From assembly GCF_002846335.1 (NCBI RefSeq), contig NZ_PJMQ01000001.1:1364001-1428000 (forward strand): DNA of 64,000 bases. The letters run 5' to 3'. Under the pieces are notes generated by a model. That model did not search any database. It was not told the DNA's origin and saw only the letters and a list, made by a program, of their open reading frames with translations. Each line of letters starts with the position of its first letter. Positions within the stretch are counted from its first letter, which is position 1. Below are positions 1-8,189 of this stretch, piece by piece. Source of the stretch: Janthinobacterium sp. 61. GTDB lineage: Bacteria > Pseudomonadota > Gammaproteobacteria > Burkholderiales > Burkholderiaceae_D. A program made the position numbers and the translations under genes.

Positions 1-476
1 CCCCAGGGAAAGTGCACTGGAGATTCAGCCAAAATGTCGTACACGGAAGATGGGATTGCGTTCGACATGCCGGAACCCTGACCAGGGAAAGTTATTGCCT
101 TTCGATCCGTAATGCGTGGCCTGACTTTTTGCGACGCATGTACCGCTACTGGAAAGGACACTGGGGGGAGTTCAGACTTTGTCCCGTCGCGTCACGGTGC
201 CGGTGGCGTCGTTTCGCGTATAAACACCGCTGCCAGCCTGCACCGGACCGTGGCGCACGGCTGCCTGCGCCGAGCAGGACTTGTTGTGGTCGGCAGCTGT
301 CTCCCCAAAGCGGACGTGGACAAACAAGCCCTCTCTTGCGTCTTCAAACACTGGCGCACTTGTTGAACGTAAAGTACAGTTGTAAAAGCTTACGGCTATC
401 AGAACAAATAAGAAGTTTGTTAGAGTAATAACTTCTGCCATTCATAGCGTGCTCACTCGGCCATTAAATATCAATC
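1..476. other. Non-coding left edge
   Basis: I see no convincing gene here. The reading frames present have protein sequences without domain character and overlap each other on both strands. The 11-mer CCAGGGAAAGT occurs twice (3-13 and 82-92). The stretch around 286-325 (GGTCGGCAGCTG followed by CCCCAAAGCGGACGT) resembles the intergenic repeat family found further right in this region. Confidence 0.5.
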
Positions 477-1481
477 ATGTTCATTTTTGTAGATGAGTCA
501 GGAACATTTGTGCACTCGGCTGAAACCAGCACTTGGTGCACAGTTGTCGCCTACGTGACGCCCGAGCACCGGCGTCGGGACTTGGAACGTCTGGTCGCCC
601 AAATTCGCGCTTTGAATAACGGACGCGAAACTAAGCTCAAGCAGCTGACAGAAGAGCAGTATTTGATGTTTCTTGGTGCATTGCGCAAGCTGGACGGGAT
701 AGCCTTTGCAGTGGCGGTCGACGCAGGAAGACAGCGCCCTGAAGCGATCGTTGAGCATCGAACACGTCAAGTTGAAAAGATCCTGGAGCATCAGGACAAA
801 ATGATTTATGAACAAGGACGACAGTCAATAGCAAATCTTGCTTCATTGCTAGACTCGATACCCCCTCAGTTATATATCCAACTCATCGCGCAGGTACTCC
901 TCTTCAACCAAATTATCGAATGCAGCACTCTCTACTACGCCCAACGCCATCCGCCTGCACTCGCCAATTTTAGGTGGCGAATCGATCGGAAGGCAAAGGT
1001 GGAGACGAAATACGAAAAGGCGTTTTACCGCCTTCTTAGCCCACTTATCCAAAGTCAGACACTGGCTGAGCCGTGGATCATGTTGGAAGGCGCAGATTAT
1101 AGTCACTTCGAAAAATTTAGCTTTACCAAAGGTGAAGAGCCAACTTATCTGCAAGACGACTACGGTATGGAGATTGATAATCCAGGCGACCTTGGACGGA
1201 TCATCCGGGAGGATTTCCAGTTTGTCGATTCTGCCACTAGTGTTGGCGTGCAGGTAGCCGACCTCCTTTCGGCAGGAGTTTTTCGCCTGCTAAGGGGACG
1301 GTTTGAAAGGAGCGACGATATCGCCAAGGGGCTAGGTGCAATTTTCACGTCTCCACTGAAACAAGATCATTGCGTCCGATTCATTACGATGGACGCCACT
1401 GGTGATGTCGAACGTCACGTCGCGCGTGCTGTTGCGCTAATGGACCGGCATAGCCGTCCATTAATCGCACGGCAGGACTAG
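477..1481 (+). CDS. DUF3800 domain protein
   Basis: This 334-residue protein has the two hallmarks of DUF3800 proteins. One is an N-terminal strand with FVDESG (residues 4-9). The other is a C-terminal block containing FVDSATSVGVQVADLL near residues 250-265. The family is predicted to have an RNase H-like fold, with Asp and Glu residues of these blocks forming the metal site; its function is not established, though members often lie in mobile or defence-rich regions. The ATG at 477 places the DESG motif at the correct distance from the N-terminus. It stands alone, transcribed toward the PIN-like gene on the other strand. Confidence 0.88.
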   Translation: MFIFVDESGTFVHSAETSTWCTVVAYVTPEHRRRDLERLVAQIRALNNGRETKLKQLTEEQYLMFLGALRKLDGIAFAVAVDAGRQRPEAIVEHRTRQVEKILEHQDKMIYEQGRQSIANLASLLDSIPPQLYIQLIAQVLLFNQIIECSTLYYAQRHPPALANFRWRIDRKAKVETKYEKAFYRLLSPLIQSQTLAEPWIMLEGADYSHFEKFSFTKGEEPTYLQDDYGMEIDNPGDLGRIIREDFQFVDSATSVGVQVADLLSAGVFRLLRGRFERSDDIAKGLGAIFTSPLKQDHCVRFITMDATGDVERHVARAVALMDRHSRPLIARQD

Positions 1482-1914
1482 TACGATAGCGTTAGCAGCG
1501 AAATCAGTGTGCTCAGGGTTCAGCGTCTCCTTCTGGCCGAACGCGGCCATAGTGCTGCTAGGATAGCAATTTTCCCAGCTGCAAAAACTCACAAATTCTC
1601 TCATCAGGCCGAAGCCGCCCCAAAACGGACCTTTACACACGAAATCGAACTAGTGACTCTCGGGCTGCTGGATTGTAGGTCTACTCCCTTTCCTTTCCTG
1701 CGCGGCCCTCCGTTCGCCCCCTTGTTCAAGCCGGACACCATAGTCCCTAGCATGGAGCGAGCTGGCATAGAATCCCGCATTGTGGACAGCGATGTTGGTC
1801 GCGGTGACAACGACGACGTACTGGTCTACGTACTCAAGGAATACGGACTGGTGCGTGCCATGCACGGGCAGCCGCAGATAGTTATGATGTCGGTTTGGGA
1901 CCCTGGCTGGACTG
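1482..1914. other. Intergenic region with repeat
   Basis: No supported gene lies in this 433-bp gap between convergent genes. A rightward open frame (1509-1940) runs through it, but its translation has no domain character and it enters the neighbouring gene on the opposite strand. The gap contains a TTCTGGCCGA repeat copy at 1531 and, at 1618-1636, a GCCGCCCCAAAACGGAC segment of the kind found near other copies. Confidence 0.5.
1521..1563 (+). repeat. TTCTGGCCG intergenic repeat, copy 1
   Basis: The core TTCTGGCCGA (1531-1540) is followed by ACGCGGCCATAGTGCTGC. It is the first of five intergenic copies in the left 8.2 kb. Confidence 0.55.
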
Positions 1915-3150
1915 CTATTTTTTTAAGCAAGCGCCTTTAGCCTGTAGCCCGGCCACCTCGCGGCTCAGCATCTCGACTAAGTCAGAAAGGCGTGACACTA
2001 CGATCGTGCCATGCCGCTTTACTTGCTTCTGAATGTGCGGCGCCATATATCGGTCTGCTCTGAACACGCACACATATGGCGCGTACATGGCGTGCAGTGA
2101 ATCCACCGGCTGGCTGTCGCTCGGTTCTTCCTTCCGACCTGCCGCCACATTGTCCCATGCCGAAGAATATAGCGATCTGATAGTTGCCGAGATACCAGGG
2201 CAATATTTTTCGATGTCCTTCGGATTAACATTTTTTAGGGTAATCCCCTTCGCCTGCGCTGCGTATTGAACGAGTTTTATCAGCTGGTTATCTTGCTGTT
2301 CTTCCCACCTACGCAGTATTTCTCCATTTTTCCCCGTCGGAGCGGTATCCGTGCCGCCTTCGGTCAGCACTGCCACATGGCGGACTGCCAGCGCAACAAG
2401 CTCACGGAGATGTGTGCCTAACTCCCGCCCAGGCCGGCGGACGATGTCGGAAATCGGGCTGGCCAAAGCATGATTGGTAGTGAACCACTTCATCATATGA
2501 TGCGGGTCTCTGAGGCTCTCGTAGAGCGCCTTATCAAATTCGGCTTCGGTTGCACGCCCTAGCCAGAATCTGACAACCATTTCGGCATATTCGGGTTTCA
2601 TTGGAAATGGTTTCGAGAATTCAGCAGCTAGTGGCTCGACGTTCTGGCTGTCCATGTATCTTTTAAACTCGCCCTTGGGAACGCCGTTCTTGATCATTTT
2701 TCGCACCGCCGTCCGGCTTTGCTGACGGGACATCCCAGTCTGCCCAAGCTCCCGTTCCATCCGCTCCTGCATGTATTTGAACGGTGAGCGGGGCACATCT
2801 CGTGTGTCGACCTCAGGGAACCAATGCCCGTGTGGGTCTAGGACCTTAGCCGGTGCTGCAAATCCCTTAGCCAGCGCTTCAGCTTCTGCCGCCACGAGGC
2901 GGTCAAATGAGATCAAGGCATTGGTACCGCAGAGCTGCACAAGCAATTGGGCCTTAAGTTCAGCCAGCTTGGAGGTGTCCGGTGAAATTGGTGCTGCCTC
3001 AGAAATAGCAGCTGCAGAGAACACGAATTTGACCAGGCCCTCCTTCGCAAAATTCAGAAGTGCAGCCCGTATTTGCTCCTTTTCAGGCGTCCATCCCTTC
3101 GGGTCACTTAGGGTTGAGTAATCTTGAGAATCGAGGTAGCAGGTGATCAT
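1915..3150 (-). CDS. PIN-like domain protein of unknown function
   Basis: I do not recognise a named family for this 411-residue protein. Its ends look like the two halves of a PIN-type nuclease fold. The N-terminus is MITCYLDSQDYSTLS, a hydrophobic strand ending in Asp. A late block near residues 350-372 reads DSLHAMYAPYVCVFRADRYM, which matches the Asp-x-x-His, then strand, then Asp pattern of PIN domains. About 300 mostly helical residues lie between, much more than in a toxin-type VapC. If it is a nuclease it would be metal dependent; this is inference. It converges with the DUF3800 gene. No antitoxin-like partner is adjacent, so a simple toxin-antitoxin pair is unlikely. The start ATG at 3150 puts the first strand at the N-terminus. 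Confidence 0.7.
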   Translation of the reverse strand: MITCYLDSQDYSTLSDPKGWTPEKEQIRAALLNFAKEGLVKFVFSAAAISEAAPISPDTSKLAELKAQLLVQLCGTNALISFDRLVAAEAEALAKGFAAPAKVLDPHGHWFPEVDTRDVPRSPFKYMQERMERELGQTGMSRQQSRTAVRKMIKNGVPKGEFKRYMDSQNVEPLAAEFSKPFPMKPEYAEMVVRFWLGRATEAEFDKALYESLRDPHHMMKWFTTNHALASPISDIVRRPGRELGTHLRELVALAVRHVAVLTEGGTDTAPTGKNGEILRRWEEQQDNQLIKLVQYAAQAKGITLKNVNPKDIEKYCPGISATIRSLYSSAWDNVAAGRKEEPSDSQPVDSLHAMYAPYVCVFRADRYMAPHIQKQVKRHGTIVVSRLSDLVEMLSREVAGLQAKGACLKK

Positions 3151-3716
3151 TGTCGCAGATGCCTTTTCCTACTTATTTCAACCATAAACGTGGGCATTGT
3201 GGAATTCCGAGAGAGAGAGGCCCGCAATCGAAAAATATATTCCAAGGAGAAGCGCGATATCCATGCCAACAGCATACCTCCACAAATAGGCCGTTCTGGA
3301 GCCTTTACGCAAGGGAAGCCGCTCTGCGCCATGCGCGGTGAACGATTGAGCAAGGACTGCTGTGACAAAGAGTTAGTGCAGGATTCTCAGTTTCATTCGC
3401 CAGGGGCAGTTCATTTGAAGGGCGGCTTCTGGCCGAACCCGGCCGTTCGGGCAGCATAGCAGGTTGTCAGGGTGAAAATCTAGCGGCTGCATCGTCAGGC
3501 TGGATTCGCCCCATAGCCGCCGTTCGAGTTTCGATGGCCACGGTCTGCTATGTAACGCTTACCGGCTGATGCCCACATGCAAGCTGACCGGATGCGTGGG
3601 AAGAGGCGCTTGCATAAAACCTGAAAAATCGCATCCAGCTCCTGTCAAGCTCAGCCGGCCGCTCGGCTTTCGTCACTGGGGACATGACTTTCTATCCGCG
3701 TGGAATCCCGTACACA
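3151..3716. other. Intergenic region with repeat
   Basis: No supported gene lies in this 566-bp gap. Open frames on both strands have low-complexity, Arg- and Pro-rich translations without domains. A TTCTGGCCGA repeat copy lies at 3427, and related sequence (GCCGCCGTTCGAGTTTC) occurs about 90 bp after it. Confidence 0.5.
3421..3466 (+). repeat. TTCTGGCCG intergenic repeat, copy 2
   Basis: The core TTCTGGCCGA (3427-3436) is followed by ACCCGGCCGTTCGGGCAGCA. The arms CCGAACCCGG and CCGTTCGGG could pair imperfectly, so a small hairpin is possible. Confidence 0.55.
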
Positions 3717-4943
3717 TCATTCAATGCGGTACAGGCTGTCAAAGCCGCCTACCTCCACTGACGTGCTGTCTGCGCCACCAAGCAGCGGTAGACCCTGGCT
3801 CCATCCGGCTGCCAAGACCTGCACGTCACGCACAGGATCGGACGCCTTGGCCCTCTCGTTGCGGATGCGACAGGTTTCGGTATCTGTGGCGAACAACCCA
3901 CGTGCGAAGACCCGGCCCTGTTCCGCCAGCCTTGCGGTTTTGGGAGCGCGAATTCTCGCAAACGCCTGGAAGATGTCTTCCAAGCCTCCACTTGCACCAT
4001 CCAAACACCGGGCCAAATGCCACGCATCCTCAAGCGCCTGGCAGGCTCCTTGCCCCGACGTCGGCAACGGCGCGTGCGCCGCATCTCCCACGAGCAGCAC
4101 ATTTGCCCGGCTCCACGTGTGCAGCGGCTCCAAGTCGTGCACGGCAATCAGTCGGATGGCATCCGCCGGTGTCGCCTGGATGAGACGTGTGACAGGCTCA
4201 GGCCATTCCGCGAACAGGTCCTCAATTTCCTTACGCATATCCGCTGCAGGCGCCGCCATCGGCAATGGCCGTGCCTGCGCCGCCGCCCAGTAGACCAGAT
4301 CCGGCCGGACCGGCACGCAACCGAAGCGCTTGCCCACCCCCCAGAAGTCTTGAATCGAAACATCGTTCACCAGCGCATGCGGCCCCTGCGCTACGCCAAT
4401 CCAGTTCACAAAGCCTTGATAGATTGGTGTGTTGTCACCCGCGACAAACCTGCGCGCCACTGATTCCATGCGGCCGTCGGCCCCAATGAGCAGATCCGGG
4501 CGGACGCTCGCGCCATTTTCGAAATGGGCCACGGCTCTGCCATGAGTATCAAGCTCAATAGCCACCGCCCGGTGCCCGAACTCCACCGGAATCCCTGCCC
4601 GTGCCGCATGATCCAGCAACACCTCCTGCAGGTGCCTGCGCAGCACCGTGTAGGTCGGGTATCCCATCGTCCGGTCCAGCAAACCAATATCGAGGCCCCC
4701 CAGTGCATTTCCCGCAGCATCCTGGCGACGCATTGTCAGCGGTCTACCGCCAATGGCCTCAATGTCTTGCAGCAGTCCCAGTTCTTCCAGCACAAAGCTG
4801 GCATTGGGCCAGAGCGTCACGCCAGCCCCCATGGTTGCCGGCCCTGCCCGGCGCTCATATACGCGGGGACTGTACCCCCGCTTGCTCAAGGCAAGCGCCA
4901 CGCTCAACCCTGCAATGCCGCCGCCAAGTATTCCGATTTCCAT
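3717..4943 (-). CDS. FAD-dependent aromatic monooxygenase family protein
   Basis: This 408-residue protein is a class A flavoprotein monooxygenase of the salicylate or 3-hydroxybenzoate hydroxylase type. It has the N-terminal dinucleotide motif GGGIAGL (residues 7-13), the conserved DG motif in LLIGADGRMESVAR near residue 155, and the second FAD motif VLLVGDAAHAPLPTSGQG near residue 285. Such enzymes use NAD(P)H and oxygen to hydroxylate an aromatic or polyketide substrate; the substrate cannot be read from the sequence. Length is normal for the family. It is divergent from a LysR gene 137 bp away, the usual arrangement for an inducible catabolic enzyme and its regulator. Confidence 0.9.
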   Translation of the reverse strand: MEIGILGGGIAGLSVALALSKRGYSPRVYERRAGPATMGAGVTLWPNASFVLEELGLLQDIEAIGGRPLTMRRQDAAGNALGGLDIGLLDRTMGYPTYTVLRRHLQEVLLDHAARAGIPVEFGHRAVAIELDTHGRAVAHFENGASVRPDLLIGADGRMESVARRFVAGDNTPIYQGFVNWIGVAQGPHALVNDVSIQDFWGVGKRFGCVPVRPDLVYWAAAQARPLPMAAPAADMRKEIEDLFAEWPEPVTRLIQATPADAIRLIAVHDLEPLHTWSRANVLLVGDAAHAPLPTSGQGACQALEDAWHLARCLDGASGGLEDIFQAFARIRAPKTARLAEQGRVFARGLFATDTETCRIRNERAKASDPVRDVQVLAAGWSQGLPLLGGADSTSVEVGGFDSLYRIE

Positions 4944-5080
4944 GCTAAAGCTCTCCTATTCAATCCGTCCCGACGTGCCGCCGACGGCGATTCATCGGAT
5001 GAGATGGCATATTAAATTCCGCCACTGTGGAGTACTAGTATGTGAAAATGGATAGCTTTCATACCTTAATCGGGATAATA

Positions 5081-6022
5081 ATGCGCAATGCCCTCGACCT
5101 GAATACAGTCCGTGTCTACGTGGCGGTCGTCGATGAACAAAGCTTTGCCGGCGCAGCACGCCTGCTGACCCTGCCATCTTCTAACGTTAGCCGCCACGTC
5201 GCCTCGCTGGAACGCATGCTGGGCGTCCGCCTGCTGGAACGCAGCACCCGCCACCTGCGCATGACGGAAGCTGGCAGGCTACTCTACGAACGCGCAAAAC
5301 CCTTGCTCGACGCCTTGCTCTCCACCGAGGAAGAGCTTGGCGCAGTACAGCGTGAGCTGCGTGGCCCCCTAAGGATGTGCATGCCAGGCGAAGCGCCAAG
5401 GCTGCTAGCTCCTATCCTGGCCGAATTCTGTAGCCTCCATCCAGGCATCGAGCTTGAATGCGATACCCGGATGACCGGACTTGAGGTACTTCGTGAGGAC
5501 GTCGATCTTTCAATCGTCTTCCACCGTGGCCATCAGGAGGACAGTACTTTCATCACCCGCGAACTCGCCACCCTGCCCAGCATCGTGGTTGCCGCCCCCA
5601 CCTTGCTAGCCAAGACCGGCATGCCACACTATGTGCGCGAACTGAAGTCTCTACCGTGCATCACCACCCTCAGTGCGCTGAAAGGTCAGCCCTGGCAGTT
5701 TCAGAACGCTGCGGGAGAAATCGTCAAGGTGCCGGTCCGCAGCCGTTACCGCGTCAACAGCGGAGAACTGGCAGTGGCAGGCGCACGGCAAGGCATCGGC
5801 TTCGCGATTGTGGCGGCCTATCCCTGCCAGGAAGATCTTGCTACGGGCCGATTGCAGGAGGTACCACTGGACCTGTGTCCCGCGCCCCTGAAATTACTGG
5901 GGGCATACAGCCATCGCCATTCCGTGACCGCGCGTGTGCGGGCGCTGCTGGATTTGATACAAGTGCGGTTGGCTGGGTCGGTTAACCCTCCCGTGGACCC
6001 CATAACTTGTGGAACGGTCTAG
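5081..6022 (+). CDS. LysR-family transcriptional regulator
   Basis: This is a LysR regulator with an N-terminal winged helix-turn-helix (residues 1-62, with SFAGAARLLTLPSSNVSRHV as recognition region) and a C-terminal substrate-binding domain. The frame opens earlier with a GTG at 5042, but the ATG at 5081 (MRNALDLNTVRVYVAV) places the helix-turn-helix at the usual distance from the start, so I chose it; upstream ribosome-binding sequence is weak for both. It is divergent from the flavin monooxygenase and likely controls it and itself from the shared intergenic region, in response to an aromatic ligand (inference). Confidence 0.88.
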   Translation: MRNALDLNTVRVYVAVVDEQSFAGAARLLTLPSSNVSRHVASLERMLGVRLLERSTRHLRMTEAGRLLYERAKPLLDALLSTEEELGAVQRELRGPLRMCMPGEAPRLLAPILAEFCSLHPGIELECDTRMTGLEVLREDVDLSIVFHRGHQEDSTFITRELATLPSIVVAAPTLLAKTGMPHYVRELKSLPCITTLSALKGQPWQFQNAAGEIVKVPVRSRYRVNSGELAVAGARQGIGFAIVAAYPCQEDLATGRLQEVPLDLCPAPLKLLGAYSHRHSVTARVRALLDLIQVRLAGSVNPPVDPITCGTV

Positions 6023-6096
6023 GATCTAAGTAGTGCACTGGACTCAAAGTGGAGTTCTTCGGAGCAGAAGCAGTCGCTCGGTATGACTTTCTCAAT

Positions 6097-6150
6097 GTCA
6101 GCTTCTGGCCGGTTGCCGTCGTTGGAGTTTCCGCCCCAAAGCGAAGTTCG
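6097..6150 (+). repeat. TTCTGGCCG intergenic repeat, copy 3
   Basis: The core TTCTGGCCGG (6103-6112) is followed by TTGCCGTCGTTGGAG and then CCGCCCCAAAGCG (6131-6143). The second block is also seen near copy 1. Confidence 0.55.
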
Positions 6151-6153
6151 AAA

Positions 6154-6372
6154 TTATTCCTCATCACGCAATCGCGTCCGAGCTTTTGACAGCGCTTGAC
6201 CATATTCCATATTAAATGGAGCTACTGATTTCTTCTCAAAAAAGCAGCACAGATTCCAGAGCGCTCTTTGTTCTGCTTGGTCTACTATGTTCAACTGGTC
6301 TGAATCAGAGTAGCGGCTCAACAGCTCAAATAACACAAGGGCTACGTCAGCAGTAAGTGTTATTCCCTCCAA
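6154..6372 (-). CDS. Small conserved hypothetical protein (72 aa)
   Basis: The translation (ALVLFELLSRYSD, then DQAEQRALWNLCCFFEK) resembles a widespread family of 70-80 residue proteobacterial proteins of unknown function that I recall only as hypotheticals. It begins at a TTG 5 nt after the stop of the upstream same-strand gene, so translational coupling is possible. No ATG or GTG in the frame gives a family-like N-terminus. It is predicted soluble and helical. Confidence 0.65.
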   Translation of the reverse strand: MEGITLTADVALVLFELLSRYSDSDQLNIVDQAEQRALWNLCCFFEKKSVAPFNMEYGQALSKARTRLRDEE

Positions 6373-6377
6373 CCCTT

Positions 6378-7619
6378 CTATGGTGTCACGAGCTGCGCAG
6401 AAGCGCTGCCTTCGGGGATAATCAGGGCAAAGTCGTAGCCGTTGATCAGGTTAAACATTTCAATGTCGCCCCCCGCCAGTTTGCGCGAGCCTGGCCGCAG
6501 TGACCGCAGATCAAATAGAGACCAGCTGCCGTCGGTGGCGCCTGCACTGGCCAGCAGATTGAAGGCCGGGCTGTCAAGTTCGATGTGTGCCGGCTGATAT
6601 GGCTTGCGCGCTCCCGCGAATCTCAGTTGCGCACCCTTCGCCGCCAGCACGATCAGGTGCAGCGAGGTATGGCCCTGGCCTTCGGCGCGTTCAGCCAGAA
6701 AGTTGCCAATGTCACGATTGTTGAGTGGATTAATACCCTTGTATGCGTGATTTGCGCCGACCTTGACCACCAGCTTTTGCTCTTGCATGCCGAGGCGGGT
6801 TTCCAGGGTCCGCTTTAACAGCGTCAAACGTAAGCGGTTGGAGAGGTCGCGATCACCGGGCACTTGAGAGGCGCTTTTCTGATAGATGGCGCGGGTGGCC
6901 AGCAATGCATCGAGCAGCCCTAGCGCGGTTTGCTCTTTGGGGCCGGCAAGTAGCGGGCGCAACGAGGTCAGTTCCTCGCTTGGGGCCGATAGCATAAAGT
7001 ACTCGAAGGGATTGCCGGTGGCTGCCGCCTTTTGAGATGCGACAGCTTCCATTTGACGCAAGGCTTCGAGCTTCGCGCGGGCGGCCGGATTAACCGGCTG
7101 GGCCAGCATCAGGGTGATCAGGTATTTGGCCGCCCCCACGAATTCCTGATCGATGCCCCAGTGCTTGAAGCGCGGTCCTGCGGCCAGAGCAAAGCCGGCG
7201 AGCATCTCTGCTTCCTGGCGCATGGTGTAGAAAGCAACGGAGTCCGGATAGGTGGCGTCGAATCTGGCGATAGCAGCAACCGCGTCGGGGCCCTTGAGTA
7301 TCCCTTCGAGCGCGCTCGTCACGGCTGGACCATTTTCAGTTACCAAGGTCGTGAAGCCGGCAGGGGGCAAGGCATTGAAGTAGGCGGATGAGAATTGGGC
7401 GATCTCGGCGACACCGTGATCCTCGCCGAGGAGGACGTACTGCGCCTGGCGCGAAGCCTGTAGCAGCAGTGCCGCACCGGGTCCCGATAACGTGCCTTTG
7501 TCAACGGTGATAGCGAGCCGGCTGGCCGTGAGTTTTTCAAGGACGGCGGTATCGGCGACGGCCGAATCGGCGAAGCCGAGCGTCAGGGTGGCGGCAAGGA
7601 AGGCGAGACGGAAGAACAT
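6378..7619 (-). CDS. Secreted ChaN/EreA-like (Tiki superfamily) protein
   Basis: This 413-residue protein has a signal peptide (MFFRLAFLAATLTLGFADSAVADT, cleavage near residue 23). It also has scattered motifs of the erythromycin-esterase/ChaN superfamily: YVLLGEDHGVAEIAQF (residues 61-76), LVTENGP (about 92), HWGIDQEF (about 155) and VKVGANHAYKG (about 285). The conserved Glu, His and Asp residues correspond to the family's putative active centre. Members range from haem-binding lipoproteins to macrolide esterases, so a specific substrate cannot be assigned. Export suggests a periplasmic role. The 72-aa protein follows directly. Confidence 0.75.
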   Translation of the reverse strand: MFFRLAFLAATLTLGFADSAVADTAVLEKLTASRLAITVDKGTLSGPGAALLLQASRQAQYVLLGEDHGVAEIAQFSSAYFNALPPAGFTTLVTENGPAVTSALEGILKGPDAVAAIARFDATYPDSVAFYTMRQEAEMLAGFALAAGPRFKHWGIDQEFVGAAKYLITLMLAQPVNPAARAKLEALRQMEAVASQKAAATGNPFEYFMLSAPSEELTSLRPLLAGPKEQTALGLLDALLATRAIYQKSASQVPGDRDLSNRLRLTLLKRTLETRLGMQEQKLVVKVGANHAYKGINPLNNRDIGNFLAERAEGQGHTSLHLIVLAAKGAQLRFAGARKPYQPAHIELDSPAFNLLASAGATDGSWSLFDLRSLRPGSRKLAGGDIEMFNLINGYDFALIIPEGSASAQLVTP

Positions 7620-7681
7620 AATAGTGTGGGCCGATCAGGGCGGTCAGTGAATGTATCAACAGTTTAACTGTCGCTGGCAAC

Positions 7682-7722
7682 ATCGGCTTCTGGCCGAAAG
7701 CTGCTATTGCCAGGTTCCGTTC
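7682..7722 (+). repeat. TTCTGGCCG intergenic repeat, copy 4
   Basis: The core TTCTGGCCGA (7688-7697) is followed by AAGCTGCTATTGCCAGG, in the gap upstream of the secreted ChaN/EreA-like gene. Confidence 0.55.
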
Positions 7723-7761
7723 CAAAGCGTACCGTTTGACCTCACGCTGAGGCCTATAGGA

Positions 7762-8061
7762 TCAAGTTATTTCTACCCGCACGCCGTTGTCATGGATGCG
7801 GCAACACCATTTCGCGGGTTTGCTCCACTCGCCATTGGCAGCAACGTCATTCAATTCAGCATTGCCCTCGGCAAACAAGTACTCTTCGGTGCCATCGGCG
7901 TAGCAATTGTATTCATAAACAAATACCGGCAGGCCTTCACTAAGCAATACACTGGCACTCGTTGCATCAATAACAAGGTCGGTTTTTGATAGCAACACCA
8001 CATCCGGTTGAACCAGTTCGTTGCAGTCCACTTGTATTCTTGGCTTTTCCATCGCTCTCAT
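7762..8061 (-). CDS. Hypothetical protein (up to 99 aa)
   Basis: I do not recognise this protein. The sequence is acidic and well structured, with alternating hydrophobic strands (VVLLSKTDLVIDA, LPVFVYEYN) and no signal peptide or membrane segment. Two ATG starts are possible, 8061 and 8052; the second has GAGAG a few bases upstream and gives a 96-residue product starting MEKPRIQVD. Its size and isolated position are compatible with an accessory protein, but no function is indicated. Confidence 0.55.
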   Translation of the reverse strand: MRAMEKPRIQVDCNELVQPDVVLLSKTDLVIDATSASVLLSEGLPVFVYEYNCYADGTEEYLFAEGNAELNDVAANGEWSKPAKWCCRIHDNGVRVEIT

Positions 8062-8104
8062 CGTAAGCGAAGCGTGATGTCAATCAAGTAATTAGTTGCG
8101 ATGG

Positions 8105-8124
8105 CCGCTACTGGCCGATAGCGG
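8105..8124 (+). repeat. TTCTGGCCG intergenic repeat, copy 5 (diverged)
   Basis: TACTGGCCGA (8109-8118) differs by one base from the other cores and lies just downstream of nadB. Confidence 0.4.
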
Positions 8125-8189
8125 AACACCGCAATGACTGATCGCACGATGCGCCTGCCTTCCGAATCAGGAGGTGGTTGCTTTGTCGT

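Noticed and set aside
12..428. Rightward 138-codon frame at the left edge
   Set aside because: Cys/Arg/Pro-rich translation, overlapped by other frames, and no ribosome-binding site.
1509..1940. Rightward 143-codon frame between DUF3800 and PIN-like genes
   Set aside because: Contains the intergenic repeat and runs into the opposite gene; no domain.
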